Assembly: GCA_030679035.1 (NCBI GenBank) | Contig: JAUXTH010000189.1 | Span: forward strand, 1 to 64,000 | Source: Methylobacter sp. | Lineage (GTDB): Bacteria; Pseudomonadota; Gammaproteobacteria; Methylococcales; Methylomonadaceae | Length of the DNA stretch: 64,000 nucleotides | Direction: 5' to 3' | Shown here: piece by piece, positions 35,029 to 44,837 of the stretch | Layout of the letters: the number at the start of each line of letters is the position of its first letter | Position numbering within the stretch: the stretch's first letter is position 1 | Program-made: the position numbers and the translations under genes | The notes under the pieces: generated by a model | Databases searched by the model: none | Seen by the model: the letters and a program-made list of their open reading frames with translations, nothing else | What the model was told of the DNA's origin: nothing

Positions 35029-38000
35029 TTCCACAATTGCTCAACAAAGCAATGCGTTATCGCCTGACGGTTTTAGGCGCTACGGTTGCGATTATTATTG
35101 TGGGCTTATGGTCTTTTTCCCGGATGCAAATCGACGCTTATCCGGATATTTCCTCGCAGATGGTGCAGGTGATCACCGTTTATCCGGGACGAGCTCCCGA
35201 AGAGGTGGAACGCCAGGTCACGGTACCGATAGAAATTCAGATGCGCAATGTACCGAGGGTGAGTACCATCCGCTCGCGCACCATTTTCGGTTTATCTGTT
35301 GTTCAACTGATCTTTGAGGAAGGCGTTGACGCCTACTGGGCTAGGCAACGCATACAAGAAAAATTAACCGGCCTGGATTTACCCACAGGAGCCTCGGCGG
35401 AATTAGGCCCCTTGGCAACGGCTTATGGCGAAATCCTACGCTATGAATTAGTCTCGGACGGCCGCTACGATCTTACCGAACTTCGCTCAATCCATGACTG
35501 GATAGCAATTCCGCATTTATTACGAGCTTCAGGAGTCGCCGATGTAACTAACTTCGGCGGTTTTGAAAAGCAGTACGCTGTGCTGATGAATCCGGCGCAA
35601 TTGCAACGCTTTGGGCTGTCTCTAACCGATGTAGTCGATGCCATTCAGACCAATAACGAAAGCGCCGGCGGCAGCGTATTATCAAGGGGCAGTATGTCCT
35701 TTGTGATCCGTGGTCGGGGGGCGCTGCAAAACGTTTCGGAAATCGGCGACATCTTTATCAAGTCTTTCGGCGGAACGCCGATCTATGTCCATGATGTTGC
35801 CGATGTTGAAATTGACGCTAAAGTCCCTTCCGGAATTTTAAGCAAGGACCGCAATAACGAAACTATCGAAGGCATCGTATTGATGCGCCGAGGTGAAAAC
35901 ACCTCCGATGTGCTGGATAATGTTAAAGTCGTTATCAAGGAATTAAATGAGGTTGACCTGCCTCAAGGGGTCAGCATCGTCCCTTTTTATGATCGGTCGA
36001 TGCTGGTTGAAAATACGCTGCATACCGTAGGCCACAGCGTCTTGCTGGGCATTTCGCTGGTCACCTTGGTGTTGCTGTTTTTTTTAGGCCGTCCCTCTTT
36101 GGCTCTGTTAGTGGCGCTAACAATTCCTTTTTCGCTGTTATTTGCGTTGGTCTTGATGAACGCCTTCGGCATTCCGATCGGGTTATTGTCTATCGGCGCT
36201 ATCGATTTCGGCATTATCGTCGATGGCTCCGTGATCATGGCGGAAAACATTGCCCATCGATTACATCATGAAGCGAGCCATAATAAGAATCCTGGCAGAA
36301 TTGCCAATACCGTATTGGCCGCTTCGTTGGAAGTGGAGCGCCCGGTATTTTTTTCAATCCTGATGATAGTCGGGGCCTTCTTACCCTTACTAACGCTCAC
36401 CCATATTGAAGGCTTGCTGTTTCGCCCGATGGCGTTAACGATTTTGTTTGCGTTGTTCGGCGCGATGTTATTTGCTATTTTTGTAGTGCCCGCTTTAGCC
36501 AGTTTATTATTTAAGAACGGCTACCGGGACTGGGAAAATCCACTGTTAACTTGGCTGTATCCCCGTTACTCCGCTTTGCTGGTAATTCTTCTGCGCTTCC
36601 GCTGGCGCACTGTCGCCATAGCCGTCGCGATCCTGGCAGGCAGCCTGACAATTATTTTACCCCGACTGGGCACGGAGTTTTTGCCCTATATGGACGAAGG
36701 CGTTGTTTGGGTGCGCGCCAATTTCCCCGAAGGAACGGCGTTGCAGCAAACATCCAAATTCGGCCAACGTTTACGTGAAATTGCGCTGGAATTTCCTGAT
36801 GTCGATTTTATCGTCGTCCAGGCGGGCCGAAGCGACAGCGGCACCGATCCTTATCCGCCCAGCCGGATAGAAATGTTAATTGGCCCCAAGTCAAAGGATC
36901 AGTGGGTGCAGTTCACCCGTAAACAGGAATTGGTTGCCGCTTTAGGGGCTCGATTCCGTACCGAGTTTCCAACTACCCGCTTTAATTTTACCCAACCGAT
37001 TATCGATAGTGTCACCGAAGATGCCAACGGCACCTCGGCTAATCTCGCCGTTGAGTTTTCCGGCGCCGATTCCACGGTTTTACTGGGCTTGGCGCGAAAA
37101 ACCCTGGATTTATTGAAAAAGGTGCCCGGCTCTATGGATGTCAGCATTGAGCAGGAAGGGCCGCAACCGCAATTAGTGATAAAACCGGATCGTTCCCTTT
37201 GCGCCCGCTACAACATCAGCGTGGAAGATGTCACACGACTCATCGATACTGCGATCGGGGGGTCGCCTATCGGCAACCTGTTCGAAGGCGAACGCCGCAT
37301 CGATATTGCTGCGCGCTTTGCCCAGGAATACTTGCGCTCACCTGCCGCAATCGGCCGATTGCCCGTCTATAACTCCGAGGGCATTCCTATTCCGTTGGCG
37401 CAGGTTGCCCATATCGATATTATCGATGGTCAGACATTGATTGCGCGGGATGACGGACGACGACGGTTAACTGTTCGCACCGACATTGTCGGTCGTGACC
37501 AGGGCAGTTTTGTAGCAGAGGCGCAAAGCCTTTTTAAGCAGGACATTGAAGTGCCTAGCGGCTATCGAGTGGCATGGCTTGGAATGTTTGAAAACCTGGA
37601 GCGCGCCGGACAACATTTTAAAGTCTTGGTGCCTGCCAGTATCGGGGTGATTTTTTTGCTGTTGTTGGTTACTTTCGGTTCATTACGCTCCTCACTAATT
37701 TTGCTGCTGGCCATTCCGTTTGCCTTTGTCGGCGGGGCGGCTGCCCTGTATTTTCGGGATATGAATCTCAATGTTTCTTCCGGCGTGGGTTTTGCGGCAG
37801 TTTTTGGTGTTTCCATTATGAATGGTGTGCTGATGGTGCGTACCATCACCGATTTACGCCTGACCGGGACAGCAATGGATACGGCCATTGTCCAAGGCTC
37901 CGTCCGCTGCATACGGCCGATTTTAATCGCTTCGTTGGTCGCTATTCTAGGCCTGGTTCCTGCATCGTTGGCTACCGGGCTGGGTTCGGACGTACAGCGG

Positions 38001-38123
38001 CCCTTGGCGACAGTCATTGTTTGGGGCTTATTTAGCGCGACCGTGATGACTATATTATTAGTGCCGGTTCTTTATCGGCTGTTTAACCCGCCTATAAAAT
38101 TATCCAGGCGGCTGTCAGACTAA
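35025..38123 (+). CDS. Heavy-metal efflux RND transporter (CzcA family), system 2
   Basis: A 1032-residue RND pump. TM4 reads GAIDFGIIVDGSVIMAENIA and so keeps the full Czc-type relay (Asp, Asp, Glu), unlike system 1. PGRAPEEVERQVTVPIEIQM and TEFLPYMDEGVVWVRANFPE are family blocks. It is predicted to export divalent cations such as Co, Zn, Cd or Ni; which one is not readable. Last gene of its operon. Confidence 0.92.
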   Translation: MIPQLLNKAMRYRLTVLGATVAIIIVGLWSFSRMQIDAYPDISSQMVQVITVYPGRAPEEVERQVTVPIEIQMRNVPRVSTIRSRTIFGLSVVQLIFEEGVDAYWARQRIQEKLTGLDLPTGASAELGPLATAYGEILRYELVSDGRYDLTELRSIHDWIAIPHLLRASGVADVTNFGGFEKQYAVLMNPAQLQRFGLSLTDVVDAIQTNNESAGGSVLSRGSMSFVIRGRGALQNVSEIGDIFIKSFGGTPIYVHDVADVEIDAKVPSGILSKDRNNETIEGIVLMRRGENTSDVLDNVKVVIKELNEVDLPQGVSIVPFYDRSMLVENTLHTVGHSVLLGISLVTLVLLFFLGRPSLALLVALTIPFSLLFALVLMNAFGIPIGLLSIGAIDFGIIVDGSVIMAENIAHRLHHEASHNKNPGRIANTVLAASLEVERPVFFSILMIVGAFLPLLTLTHIEGLLFRPMALTILFALFGAMLFAIFVVPALASLLFKNGYRDWENPLLTWLYPRYSALLVILLRFRWRTVAIAVAILAGSLTIILPRLGTEFLPYMDEGVVWVRANFPEGTALQQTSKFGQRLREIALEFPDVDFIVVQAGRSDSGTDPYPPSRIEMLIGPKSKDQWVQFTRKQELVAALGARFRTEFPTTRFNFTQPIIDSVTEDANGTSANLAVEFSGADSTVLLGLARKTLDLLKKVPGSMDVSIEQEGPQPQLVIKPDRSLCARYNISVEDVTRLIDTAIGGSPIGNLFEGERRIDIAARFAQEYLRSPAAIGRLPVYNSEGIPIPLAQVAHIDIIDGQTLIARDDGRRRLTVRTDIVGRDQGSFVAEAQSLFKQDIEVPSGYRVAWLGMFENLERAGQHFKVLVPASIGVIFLLLLVTFGSLRSSLILLLAIPFAFVGGAAALYFRDMNLNVSSGVGFAAVFGVSIMNGVLMVRTITDLRLTGTAMDTAIVQGSVRCIRPILIASLVAILGLVPASLATGLGSDVQRPLATVIVWGLFSATVMTILLVPVLYRLFNPPIKLSRRLSD

Positions 38124-38316
38124 AGACGATGGGGGGATGATTTCTACAAAATTTTCTATACGGATTTGGTGGCTTGTAGAGGCGTAGCATTGAAAACGGC
38201 TCAAAATTCAACTTTGCGTAGCACTGAAAATGCTATGCTATTAAAGTCGAATTGGCTTGTGGTTTAATTATTCGCCCCAATTATGTATGAACCTTAACTT
38301 ATAACTTTGTGAGTGT

Positions 38317-39267
38317 ATGAACAAAACTACCGGAATTATTGCTGCTTTATTAATGGGTCTTTCCTTAACTTTAGGCGGGATGTCCGATGCTGATGCCAAG
38401 CGCTTCGGCGGCGGCAGCTCTTTTGGCAGCAGACCCTCCTACAGTGCGCCGTATCAACGCTCGGCAACGCCAGCGCCACATCCTGCCAACCAGCAACAAG
38501 CGCCTGCGCCAAACCCGGCGGCCAAACCGGGCTGGGCCAACCGTCCGGGTTTAATGGGCATGTTAGGCGGTCTGGCATTGGGCGGATTATTGGGCTCGAT
38601 GTTTGGCGGCGGTTTTCACGGCATTAACTTTATGGACATCCTTGTTTTCGGCGGGATTGCCTTTTTGCTTTATAAATTGTTTGCCGCTAAAAAAGCGGGG
38701 GCTACGCAACGGCCTGTTTATAACCGGACAGCCGATAACAGCTATCAGGATACGGCTTCAAGCTATCACGAGCCTCAAGCTAATCCGGCAGGTTTCGATA
38801 CGGATATCCTGTTCAAAAAAGATAAAAACAGCACAGCCGCATCTGAGTCTTACGCTCAACCGGCATCCATACAGTCGACCGCTGTTACCATCCCCAAAGA
38901 CTTCGACCAACAGGCTTTCCTTAGCGGCGCAAAGATAGCTTTTGCCAATCTGCAAAAAGCCTGGGATGAGCGCGATCTCGCCGAAATCAGGGGTTTGACC
39001 ACGGATAAAGTCTTTGCCGAAATCCAGGATCAGCTGAAAGCATCCGATACTACAAACCATACCGAAATCCTGAAACTGGAAGTGGAGTTGCTGGAAGTCA
39101 GGGAAGTCGGTTCGGAACTTGAAGCGGTGGTGCTTTTTGATACGATCATGCGTGAAGAAAGCAATGCCCAGGCCGAGCAGGTCAGGGAAGTCTGGCACTT
39201 TATCAAGCCGAAAGTCAGCATCCAGCCCAAATGGTATCTGGATGGTATTCAGCAATTGGCAGATTAA
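38317..39267 (+). CDS. Tim44-like domain membrane protein
   Basis: A 316-residue protein: signal or anchor (1-27), a Pro/Ala/Gln-rich linker (about 40-75), a Gly-rich double membrane segment (about 80-125; MLGGLALGGLLGSMFGGG), and a C-terminal Tim44-like domain (about 190-316) starting near FDQQAFLSGAKIAFANLQKA. Such bacterial proteins are widespread; a role in membrane protein handling is only suggested by the mitochondrial Tim44 similarity. The gene stands alone. Confidence 0.85.
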   Translation: MNKTTGIIAALLMGLSLTLGGMSDADAKRFGGGSSFGSRPSYSAPYQRSATPAPHPANQQQAPAPNPAAKPGWANRPGLMGMLGGLALGGLLGSMFGGGFHGINFMDILVFGGIAFLLYKLFAAKKAGATQRPVYNRTADNSYQDTASSYHEPQANPAGFDTDILFKKDKNSTAASESYAQPASIQSTAVTIPKDFDQQAFLSGAKIAFANLQKAWDERDLAEIRGLTTDKVFAEIQDQLKASDTTNHTEILKLEVELLEVREVGSELEAVVLFDTIMREESNAQAEQVREVWHFIKPKVSIQPKWYLDGIQQLAD

Positions 39268-39400
39268 TTCAATTTTTACAAATAGGAATGAGCCTCCTAA
39301 CAGGGTGCTCGACTGAAGCGCGTAAAATGCGGTTTATTTACCTGCTTTCCGTGCCGTGCCCGGTTAACCTTACATTAGGCAACAACAGGTAACTTTTCTC

Positions 39401-39622
39401 ATGATTAACGATGCACTCATTTCGCAAGTAAAGACGCTCAGTGTCGCCGAGCGCATTGAGCTAATCGGGGCTGTTTGGGAAACCTTATCTCCTGATGACG
39501 TACCTATGTCAGAAGAAGAAAAGGTTTTGCTGGATACTCGTTTGGCGGATATGGAACTAAATCCCCGTGATCAAAGTCTCTGGTCTGAGGCTCAGGAGCG
39601 TCTTAAGCGGTTTGTGCCTTGA
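39401..39622 (+). CDS. Antitoxin, putative addiction-module component family
   Basis: A 73-residue protein of the short RelB-like group (PF09720/TIGR02574 type): LSVAERIELIGAVWETLSPD, then LDTRLADMELNP. It pairs with the toxin gene that overlaps its stop by 4 nt. It would neutralise the toxin and repress the operon. Confidence 0.88.
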   Translation: MINDALISQVKTLSVAERIELIGAVWETLSPDDVPMSEEEKVLLDTRLADMELNPRDQSLWSEAQERLKRFVP

Positions 39623-39918
39623 GTTTTACTGTCTATATTCGCCGGGCTGCTGAGCTTGATGTAGCAGAGGCTCAAGTATGGTACGAGAAGCAGCAAATCG
39701 GCTTGGCCGCCAAATTCCACCACGAGTTAAGTAGTGTTTTGGCTCAGCTCGCCGAAACACCGCTCATCTATCCAATTGTGTACCGCAACGTCCGGCGTGC
39801 GGTATTGCATTGCTTCCCGTTCTTAGTCTGGTATCGCGTGGAAGATTCAGTTGTTACTGTTTTGGCTTGCACTCACGGTAAAGCGAACCCAAGTAAAATC
39901 CGGCGTCGACTGCGCTAA
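39619..39918 (+). CDS. RelE/ParE family toxin
   Basis: 99 residues with the ParE/RelE fold pattern: VYIRRAAELDVAEAQVWYEK, then YPIVYRNVRRAVLHCFPFLV, then VTVLACTHGKANPSKIRRR. The start is TTG at 39619, inside the antitoxin stop (TTGA), which couples translation. The target (ribosome-bound mRNA or gyrase) cannot be decided by sequence alone. Confidence 0.88.
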   Translation: MSFTVYIRRAAELDVAEAQVWYEKQQIGLAAKFHHELSSVLAQLAETPLIYPIVYRNVRRAVLHCFPFLVWYRVEDSVVTVLACTHGKANPSKIRRRLR

Positions 39919-40004
39919 GCACAGCATCCAGGCCAAATGGTATCCTGAATGGCATTCATATCATCTTTCGCTGAGTGCTGTGGTAAATAATTTTTTAGCC
40001 TAAT

Positions 40005-41012
40005 TCAAGCCGCCTGTTTCCTCCGGTAACGAATCGACGAAATCACCGATAACGCTATCAGTACAGCCCCCGTCAAGCCCGTTACAACTTCTGGAATATG
40101 GTGGACAATGCTAACCAGCATAATCCCCGCCAGCACCCCAATCGCATAATGAGCGCCATGCTCCAGAAACACATATTCATCCAGCGTGCCTTTCCGCACC
40201 AGATAAACCGTCAGGCTCCGTACAAACATCGCGCCGATAGCCAGACCCAGCATGATAATGACCACATCCTGAGTAATCGCAAACGCGCCGATCACGCCAT
40301 CGAATGAAAATGATGCATCCAGCACTTCAAGATAAATAAAGCTCATCATGCCGCTTTTTTTCAGCGTCGCAACAACCTGCTCGCCTTCTTCCTCATGCTC
40401 AAAAAGAGCCGCAAAACTATCGACGATAACGAACAGGATAACCCCGGTGACCCCGGAAACCATGACATCCAAGCGGATTCCATCGGGCAAGTAGTTTTGG
40501 ATGATTAACAGCGGTCCCAAGGCCATGATAATTTCTATCGCTTCAAGCTTTCCGAACGAGGACATTTTTTCTTCGATGTAGCCCAGCCAATGCAATTCCT
40601 TGTTTTTATCGAAGATGAACGAATAAAACACCATCAGCAGAAACATGCCGCCGAATGCCGCAATTTGCACATGGGATGCTTCCAGATGTCTGGCATAAAT
40701 CTCGGGGGCTTTTAACGCCATCTCGGTCACGCCCGCAAAGTCGATACCGGTGGCCGCCGAAACAATCACGATTGGGAACAGCAGACGCATGCCGAAAACG
40801 GCAATCAAAATCCCCCAGGTTAAAAAGTACCTCTGCCAGCGATCATTCATCCGCTTTAAAATAGATGCGTTAACAACCGCGTTATCGAATGATAAACTGA
40901 TTTCAAGAACCCCCAGAATAACGGCGATAAAAGCGCCCATTATTCCAGCCCAATAATATGCCGCCGCCAGGCAAATTGCGGTGACGATAAAAGAAAGACG
41001 AAAATGCTGCAT
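40005..41012 (-). CDS. DUF475 family integral membrane protein (TerC-like)
   Basis: A 335-residue protein with about nine membrane segments and the TerC-superfamily signatures EISLSFDNAVVNASILKRM and DASFSFDGVIGAFAITQDVV, each with a conserved Asp in the membrane. TerC relatives are linked to metal-ion homeostasis (Mn, Ca) and tellurite resistance. The closeness to the metal efflux operons may be coincidence. Confidence 0.88.
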   Translation of the reverse strand: MQHFRLSFIVTAICLAAAYYWAGIMGAFIAVILGVLEISLSFDNAVVNASILKRMNDRWQRYFLTWGILIAVFGMRLLFPIVIVSAATGIDFAGVTEMALKAPEIYARHLEASHVQIAAFGGMFLLMVFYSFIFDKNKELHWLGYIEEKMSSFGKLEAIEIIMALGPLLIIQNYLPDGIRLDVMVSGVTGVILFVIVDSFAALFEHEEEGEQVVATLKKSGMMSFIYLEVLDASFSFDGVIGAFAITQDVVIIMLGLAIGAMFVRSLTVYLVRKGTLDEYVFLEHGAHYAIGVLAGIMLVSIVHHIPEVVTGLTGAVLIALSVISSIRYRRKQAA

Positions 41013-41218
41013 GTAATACTCTTTAAAGTGAATGATTAGTGTTTTTTGTTGCGCAACTATAAGTGCATTTAATTTAAAATCAACATTTATAAAAATCTAA
41101 TCAACGCTATACTTTTCCAAATTCCAAGGCTTAGCCTTTTTGTAAAAGAAAAAATCGTAAGCGCTAAATTACAGGCGTATCCTATCAAAATGCTAGAATT
41201 ACAAATTTTCACACACTG

Positions 41219-44200
41219 ATGCTTATGCCCTTGTTCCGGCTGGCTACTTTATTGTGCCTGGCACTCTGTTCATCACATTTATTGGCGGAACCCGTCGAAA
41301 AAGTCTCCCTACAGCTCAAGTGGTTACATTCTTTTCAGTTTGCCGGCTACTATGCGGCAAAAGAAAAAGGCTTTTACGCTGAAGAAAAGCTCGATGTCAC
41401 TATCCGTGAGCGTATCCCCAGAATCAATAACATTGAGCAAGTTCTAAAAGATGAGTCTCAATACGGCGTAGCCGATACCGGCCTGTTGGAACAGCGGCTG
41501 GGCGGCAAGCCGGTCGTGGTTTTGGCTTCCATTTTCCAGCATAGCCCGTTGGTTTACCTGACCTTAAAAAATTCCGGCATAGTCAGCCCCTACGAGCTTA
41601 AGGGCAAACGGATAATGGAGGACAGTTATGACAATGCGCCGCTGCTGGCCATGCTGTACGAAGCGGGCATTTCCACTAATGACTTTACCCATTTGGGTAA
41701 TACCTTCAATCCCGATGATTTGATCAACGGCAAAACCGATGCCATGGTGAGTTATCTGACCGATCAGATTGATTACTTTAAAAAGAAAGACATCGAAATC
41801 AACATCATTAATCCTCGCAACTACGGCGTGGATTTCTTGAGCGATAACCTGTTCACCACGGAACAGGAAATAAACCGACATCCGGAAAGAGTTCAACGAT
41901 TCCTTCGCGCCTCGCTCAAAGGCTGGGATTATGCGCTCAAACATCAGGATGAACTGATCCAGATCATTCTCAATAAATATAATCCAAACAACCGGCTTTC
42001 TGCCGATCACCTGAGTTTTGAGGCAAAGGAAACGGTAAAGATGATTTTACCTGAGACTGTTCCCATCGGTCACACCGATATCAAACGCTTTCAACGCATC
42101 GCCGACACTTATCGGCAACTGGGCCTGATAAGTTCAATAGATCATCTGGAAGGCTTTGTTTACAAGCAGACGACGCCTTCCAAACTTATTTTCACTTCAG
42201 CAGAAAAATCCTGGCTACTAGCACATCCGGTTATTCGCGTAGGCATAGACCGGGATTTTGCACCTTACGAATGGCTCGACGCCAAAGGCAATTATGTTGG
42301 CCTGAGTGCGGATTATATTGCTTTAGTCGAACAACGGCTGGGTGTGAAATTTGAAATTATCAAAGATAAGTCCTGGGCTGAAATTTTAGAAATGGCGCAA
42401 CGGGGTGAGTTGGATATGATTTCCAATGCCAATAAAACGCCCGACCGCGAACGCTATTTGATTTTTACCGATGCCTATCTAAATACTCCAGCCATCATTA
42501 TCAGCGATAACAATAACGGTTTTATCGGCACATTGGATCGTCTTGCCGGCAAGCAGGTGACGTTGGAAGAAAGCTACTTCATGCAGGAACTGTTAAGGCA
42601 TGATCATCCGGAAATAAAACAGGTTTCTGCCGAAAATATACAAGATGCATTAAACATGGTCAGCAGCGGCAAGGCGGACGCCTATATAGGCGATGCCGCT
42701 TCGGCAAACTACGCAATTAAACGGGAAGGGATGCTTAATCTCGGGTTCTCTGGAGACACCAATTACAAAAGCCACCACCGAATGGCAGCCACCAAGGCAA
42801 ATCCTGAATTGGCAACTTTACTTGCCAAGGCGCTCGCCGACATCCCCGAGGCTGAAAAAGAAACCATCCAGAATCGTTGGATGAGTTTGAAATATGAACC
42901 CGGTGTAAAAACCCAAACCCTTCTGCTCTATACGGCCGCGGCACTGTTGTTGCTTGTTATTATTGTCGGCTGGAATATGCGGCTACGGCGTGAAATCAGC
43001 AAACGCAAACAAGTTGAAGAAGGCCAGCGCATGGCCGCCAGTGTTTTTGCCAGCACTCAGGAAGGCATCCTGATTACCGATGCAGAACGCTACATTATTG
43101 ATTCGAATCCGGCGTTCACTACCATAACGGGCTATTCACGAGACGAGATTCTGGGTCATAAACCAAGCCTGCTCAAATCAGGACTTCACGATGCCCGCTT
43201 CTATGATGCTATGTGGCAAGCCATCGACCAGCAGGGTTACTGGCGCGGCGAAGTTTGGAACCGCAAGAAAGGAGGTGAAATATTTGCCGAATGGCTCACT
43301 ATTTCTGCGGTTGCCGATCAGCAGGGTCAAATAACGCATTACATCGGTACTTCTTCGGACATTACCCAGCTTAAGGAGCAAGAACGGAAGCTGCAACTTA
43401 TTGCCCACTACGACCCCCTCACCGGCGTGCCAAACCGGATACTATTGGCGGATCGTATGCATTTGGCATTTGCCCAAACCAAGCGTGATAACTGTTTAAT
43501 GGCAGTGGGTTACCTGGATCTGGACGGCTTTAAACCGGTCAACGACAGACTGGGTCATGAAGCCGGCGACCAGCTGCTGATCGAAGTCGCCCTGCGCATT
43601 AAAAATGCTCTGCGCGAAGGCGACACCATCGCCCGTTTAGGCGGCGATGAGTTTGTATTTTTGTTGCTGGGACTGGATGAGGTTGAAGACTGTGAAATCA
43701 CTTTGCATCGGCTTCTGGACGTCATCAGTGAACCTGTTGCATTGAGAAATCAGACCGTCTCTGTATCAGCCAGTATCGGCATCAGTATTTATCCTGAAGA
43801 TAACACCGACCCGGATACCCTGTTACGGCATGCCGATCAGGCCATGTATCAGGCCAAACAACAGGGGAAAAACTGTTTTCATATCTATAACCTGGAGCTG
43901 GACCGTCAACTCCATGCACATCGCGAGGCTGTAAACCGCGTTGACCAAGCGCTTGAAAACGATGAGTTCGAGCTTTTTTTCCAACCCAAAGTCGATATGC
44001 AGCAAGGCGTTGTGTTCGGCGCAGAAGCATTGATACGCTGGCGGCATCCTGAACGCGGCTTGATCATGCCGGGCGATTTTCTACCGCTGCTTGAAAATCA
44101 TGATGTTGCAACCCGGCTTGATACCTGGGTTATCGACAAGGCGTTGCAACATATGGATAGCTGGCAAAGCCAGGGTCTGCAACTCCAAATCAGTGTCAAT

Positions 44201-44728
44201 GTCACCGCCAGATCTCTACAAACAGACGATTTTGTCCTGCAACTCTACTACGCATTCGAACGCTATCCGGCCACCCATCCAACTAACTTTGAATTGGAGA
44301 TACTGGAAACCCAAGCGTTATCCGATTTATCGCTGACCTCCCAGGTTATCAAAGACTGTCAGGCGTTAGGCGTACAGTTTGCGCTGGATGATTTCGGCAC
44401 CGGCTATTCCTCACTCAGTTACCTCAGGCATCTATCGGCGGAAACACTAAAGATTGACCAGACTTTCGTGCGAGATATGCTGGAAGACGAGGATGATTTG
44501 GCTATCGTGCAAGGCGTTATCGGTTTGGCCGAATCGTTCCGGCGGCAAGTCATCGCCGAAGGCGTGGAATCGATCGAACACGGAATCGCTCTGTTGCATA
44601 TGGGCTGCTACCATGCGCAAGGATACGGCATTGCCAAACCGATGCCGGCCTCTGATCTTGCGGCTTGGGTGCAAGCATGGCAAGCGCCGAAGGAATGGAA
44701 AATACCTCATCCGTCCGCGCCGGTTTAA
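41219..44728 (+). CDS. Dual periplasmic-binding-domain PAS-GGDEF-EAL signalling protein
   Basis: A 1169-residue cyclic-di-GMP enzyme. Domains in order: signal peptide (1-23); an NMT1/SsuA-like binding domain (about 27-310, VSLQLKWLHSFQFAGYYAAK); an SBP_bac_3 domain (about 330-555, RVGIDRDFAPYEWLDAKGNY); a membrane segment (about 564-583); PAS (about 605-715); GGDEF (motif RLGGDEF at 808-812); and EAL (EALIRW at 936). Both catalytic signatures are intact, so it may make or degrade c-di-GMP. The two sensor folds imply sensing of small nutrients, perhaps thiamine-precursor-like or amino-acid ligands. It is a single-gene unit. Confidence 0.92.
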   Translation: MLMPLFRLATLLCLALCSSHLLAEPVEKVSLQLKWLHSFQFAGYYAAKEKGFYAEEKLDVTIRERIPRINNIEQVLKDESQYGVADTGLLEQRLGGKPVVVLASIFQHSPLVYLTLKNSGIVSPYELKGKRIMEDSYDNAPLLAMLYEAGISTNDFTHLGNTFNPDDLINGKTDAMVSYLTDQIDYFKKKDIEINIINPRNYGVDFLSDNLFTTEQEINRHPERVQRFLRASLKGWDYALKHQDELIQIILNKYNPNNRLSADHLSFEAKETVKMILPETVPIGHTDIKRFQRIADTYRQLGLISSIDHLEGFVYKQTTPSKLIFTSAEKSWLLAHPVIRVGIDRDFAPYEWLDAKGNYVGLSADYIALVEQRLGVKFEIIKDKSWAEILEMAQRGELDMISNANKTPDRERYLIFTDAYLNTPAIIISDNNNGFIGTLDRLAGKQVTLEESYFMQELLRHDHPEIKQVSAENIQDALNMVSSGKADAYIGDAASANYAIKREGMLNLGFSGDTNYKSHHRMAATKANPELATLLAKALADIPEAEKETIQNRWMSLKYEPGVKTQTLLLYTAAALLLLVIIVGWNMRLRREISKRKQVEEGQRMAASVFASTQEGILITDAERYIIDSNPAFTTITGYSRDEILGHKPSLLKSGLHDARFYDAMWQAIDQQGYWRGEVWNRKKGGEIFAEWLTISAVADQQGQITHYIGTSSDITQLKEQERKLQLIAHYDPLTGVPNRILLADRMHLAFAQTKRDNCLMAVGYLDLDGFKPVNDRLGHEAGDQLLIEVALRIKNALREGDTIARLGGDEFVFLLLGLDEVEDCEITLHRLLDVISEPVALRNQTVSVSASIGISIYPEDNTDPDTLLRHADQAMYQAKQQGKNCFHIYNLELDRQLHAHREAVNRVDQALENDEFELFFQPKVDMQQGVVFGAEALIRWRHPERGLIMPGDFLPLLENHDVATRLDTWVIDKALQHMDSWQSQGLQLQISVNVTARSLQTDDFVLQLYYAFERYPATHPTNFELEILETQALSDLSLTSQVIKDCQALGVQFALDDFGTGYSSLSYLRHLSAETLKIDQTFVRDMLEDEDDLAIVQGVIGLAESFRRQVIAEGVESIEHGIALLHMGCYHAQGYGIAKPMPASDLAAWVQAWQAPKEWKIPHPSAPV

Positions 44729-44749
44729 AACATAAAACTCAGCATTTAA

Positions 44750-44810
44750 AAATAGAACGCGTTGGCATCTGTGTTCTATGCCGGACGGGGTTTGCAACCC
44801 CGTTCGTAAC
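44750..44810. repeat. Compound repeat upstream of mtnB
   Basis: The left part, AATAGAACGC...CATCTGTGTTCTAT, is a short relative of the terminal repeats at 56271-56480. The right part, GGACGGGGTTTGCAACCCCG plus TTC, is a hairpin. It fills the gap between the GGDEF/EAL gene and mtnB. Confidence 0.6.
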
Positions 44811-44837
44811 GTTTCACTATTACGATCATTTACCGAC

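Noticed and set aside
39401-39918. Toxin-antitoxin pair as part of a defence island
   Set aside because: It is an ordinary RelE/ParE-type pair with no other defence gene around it.
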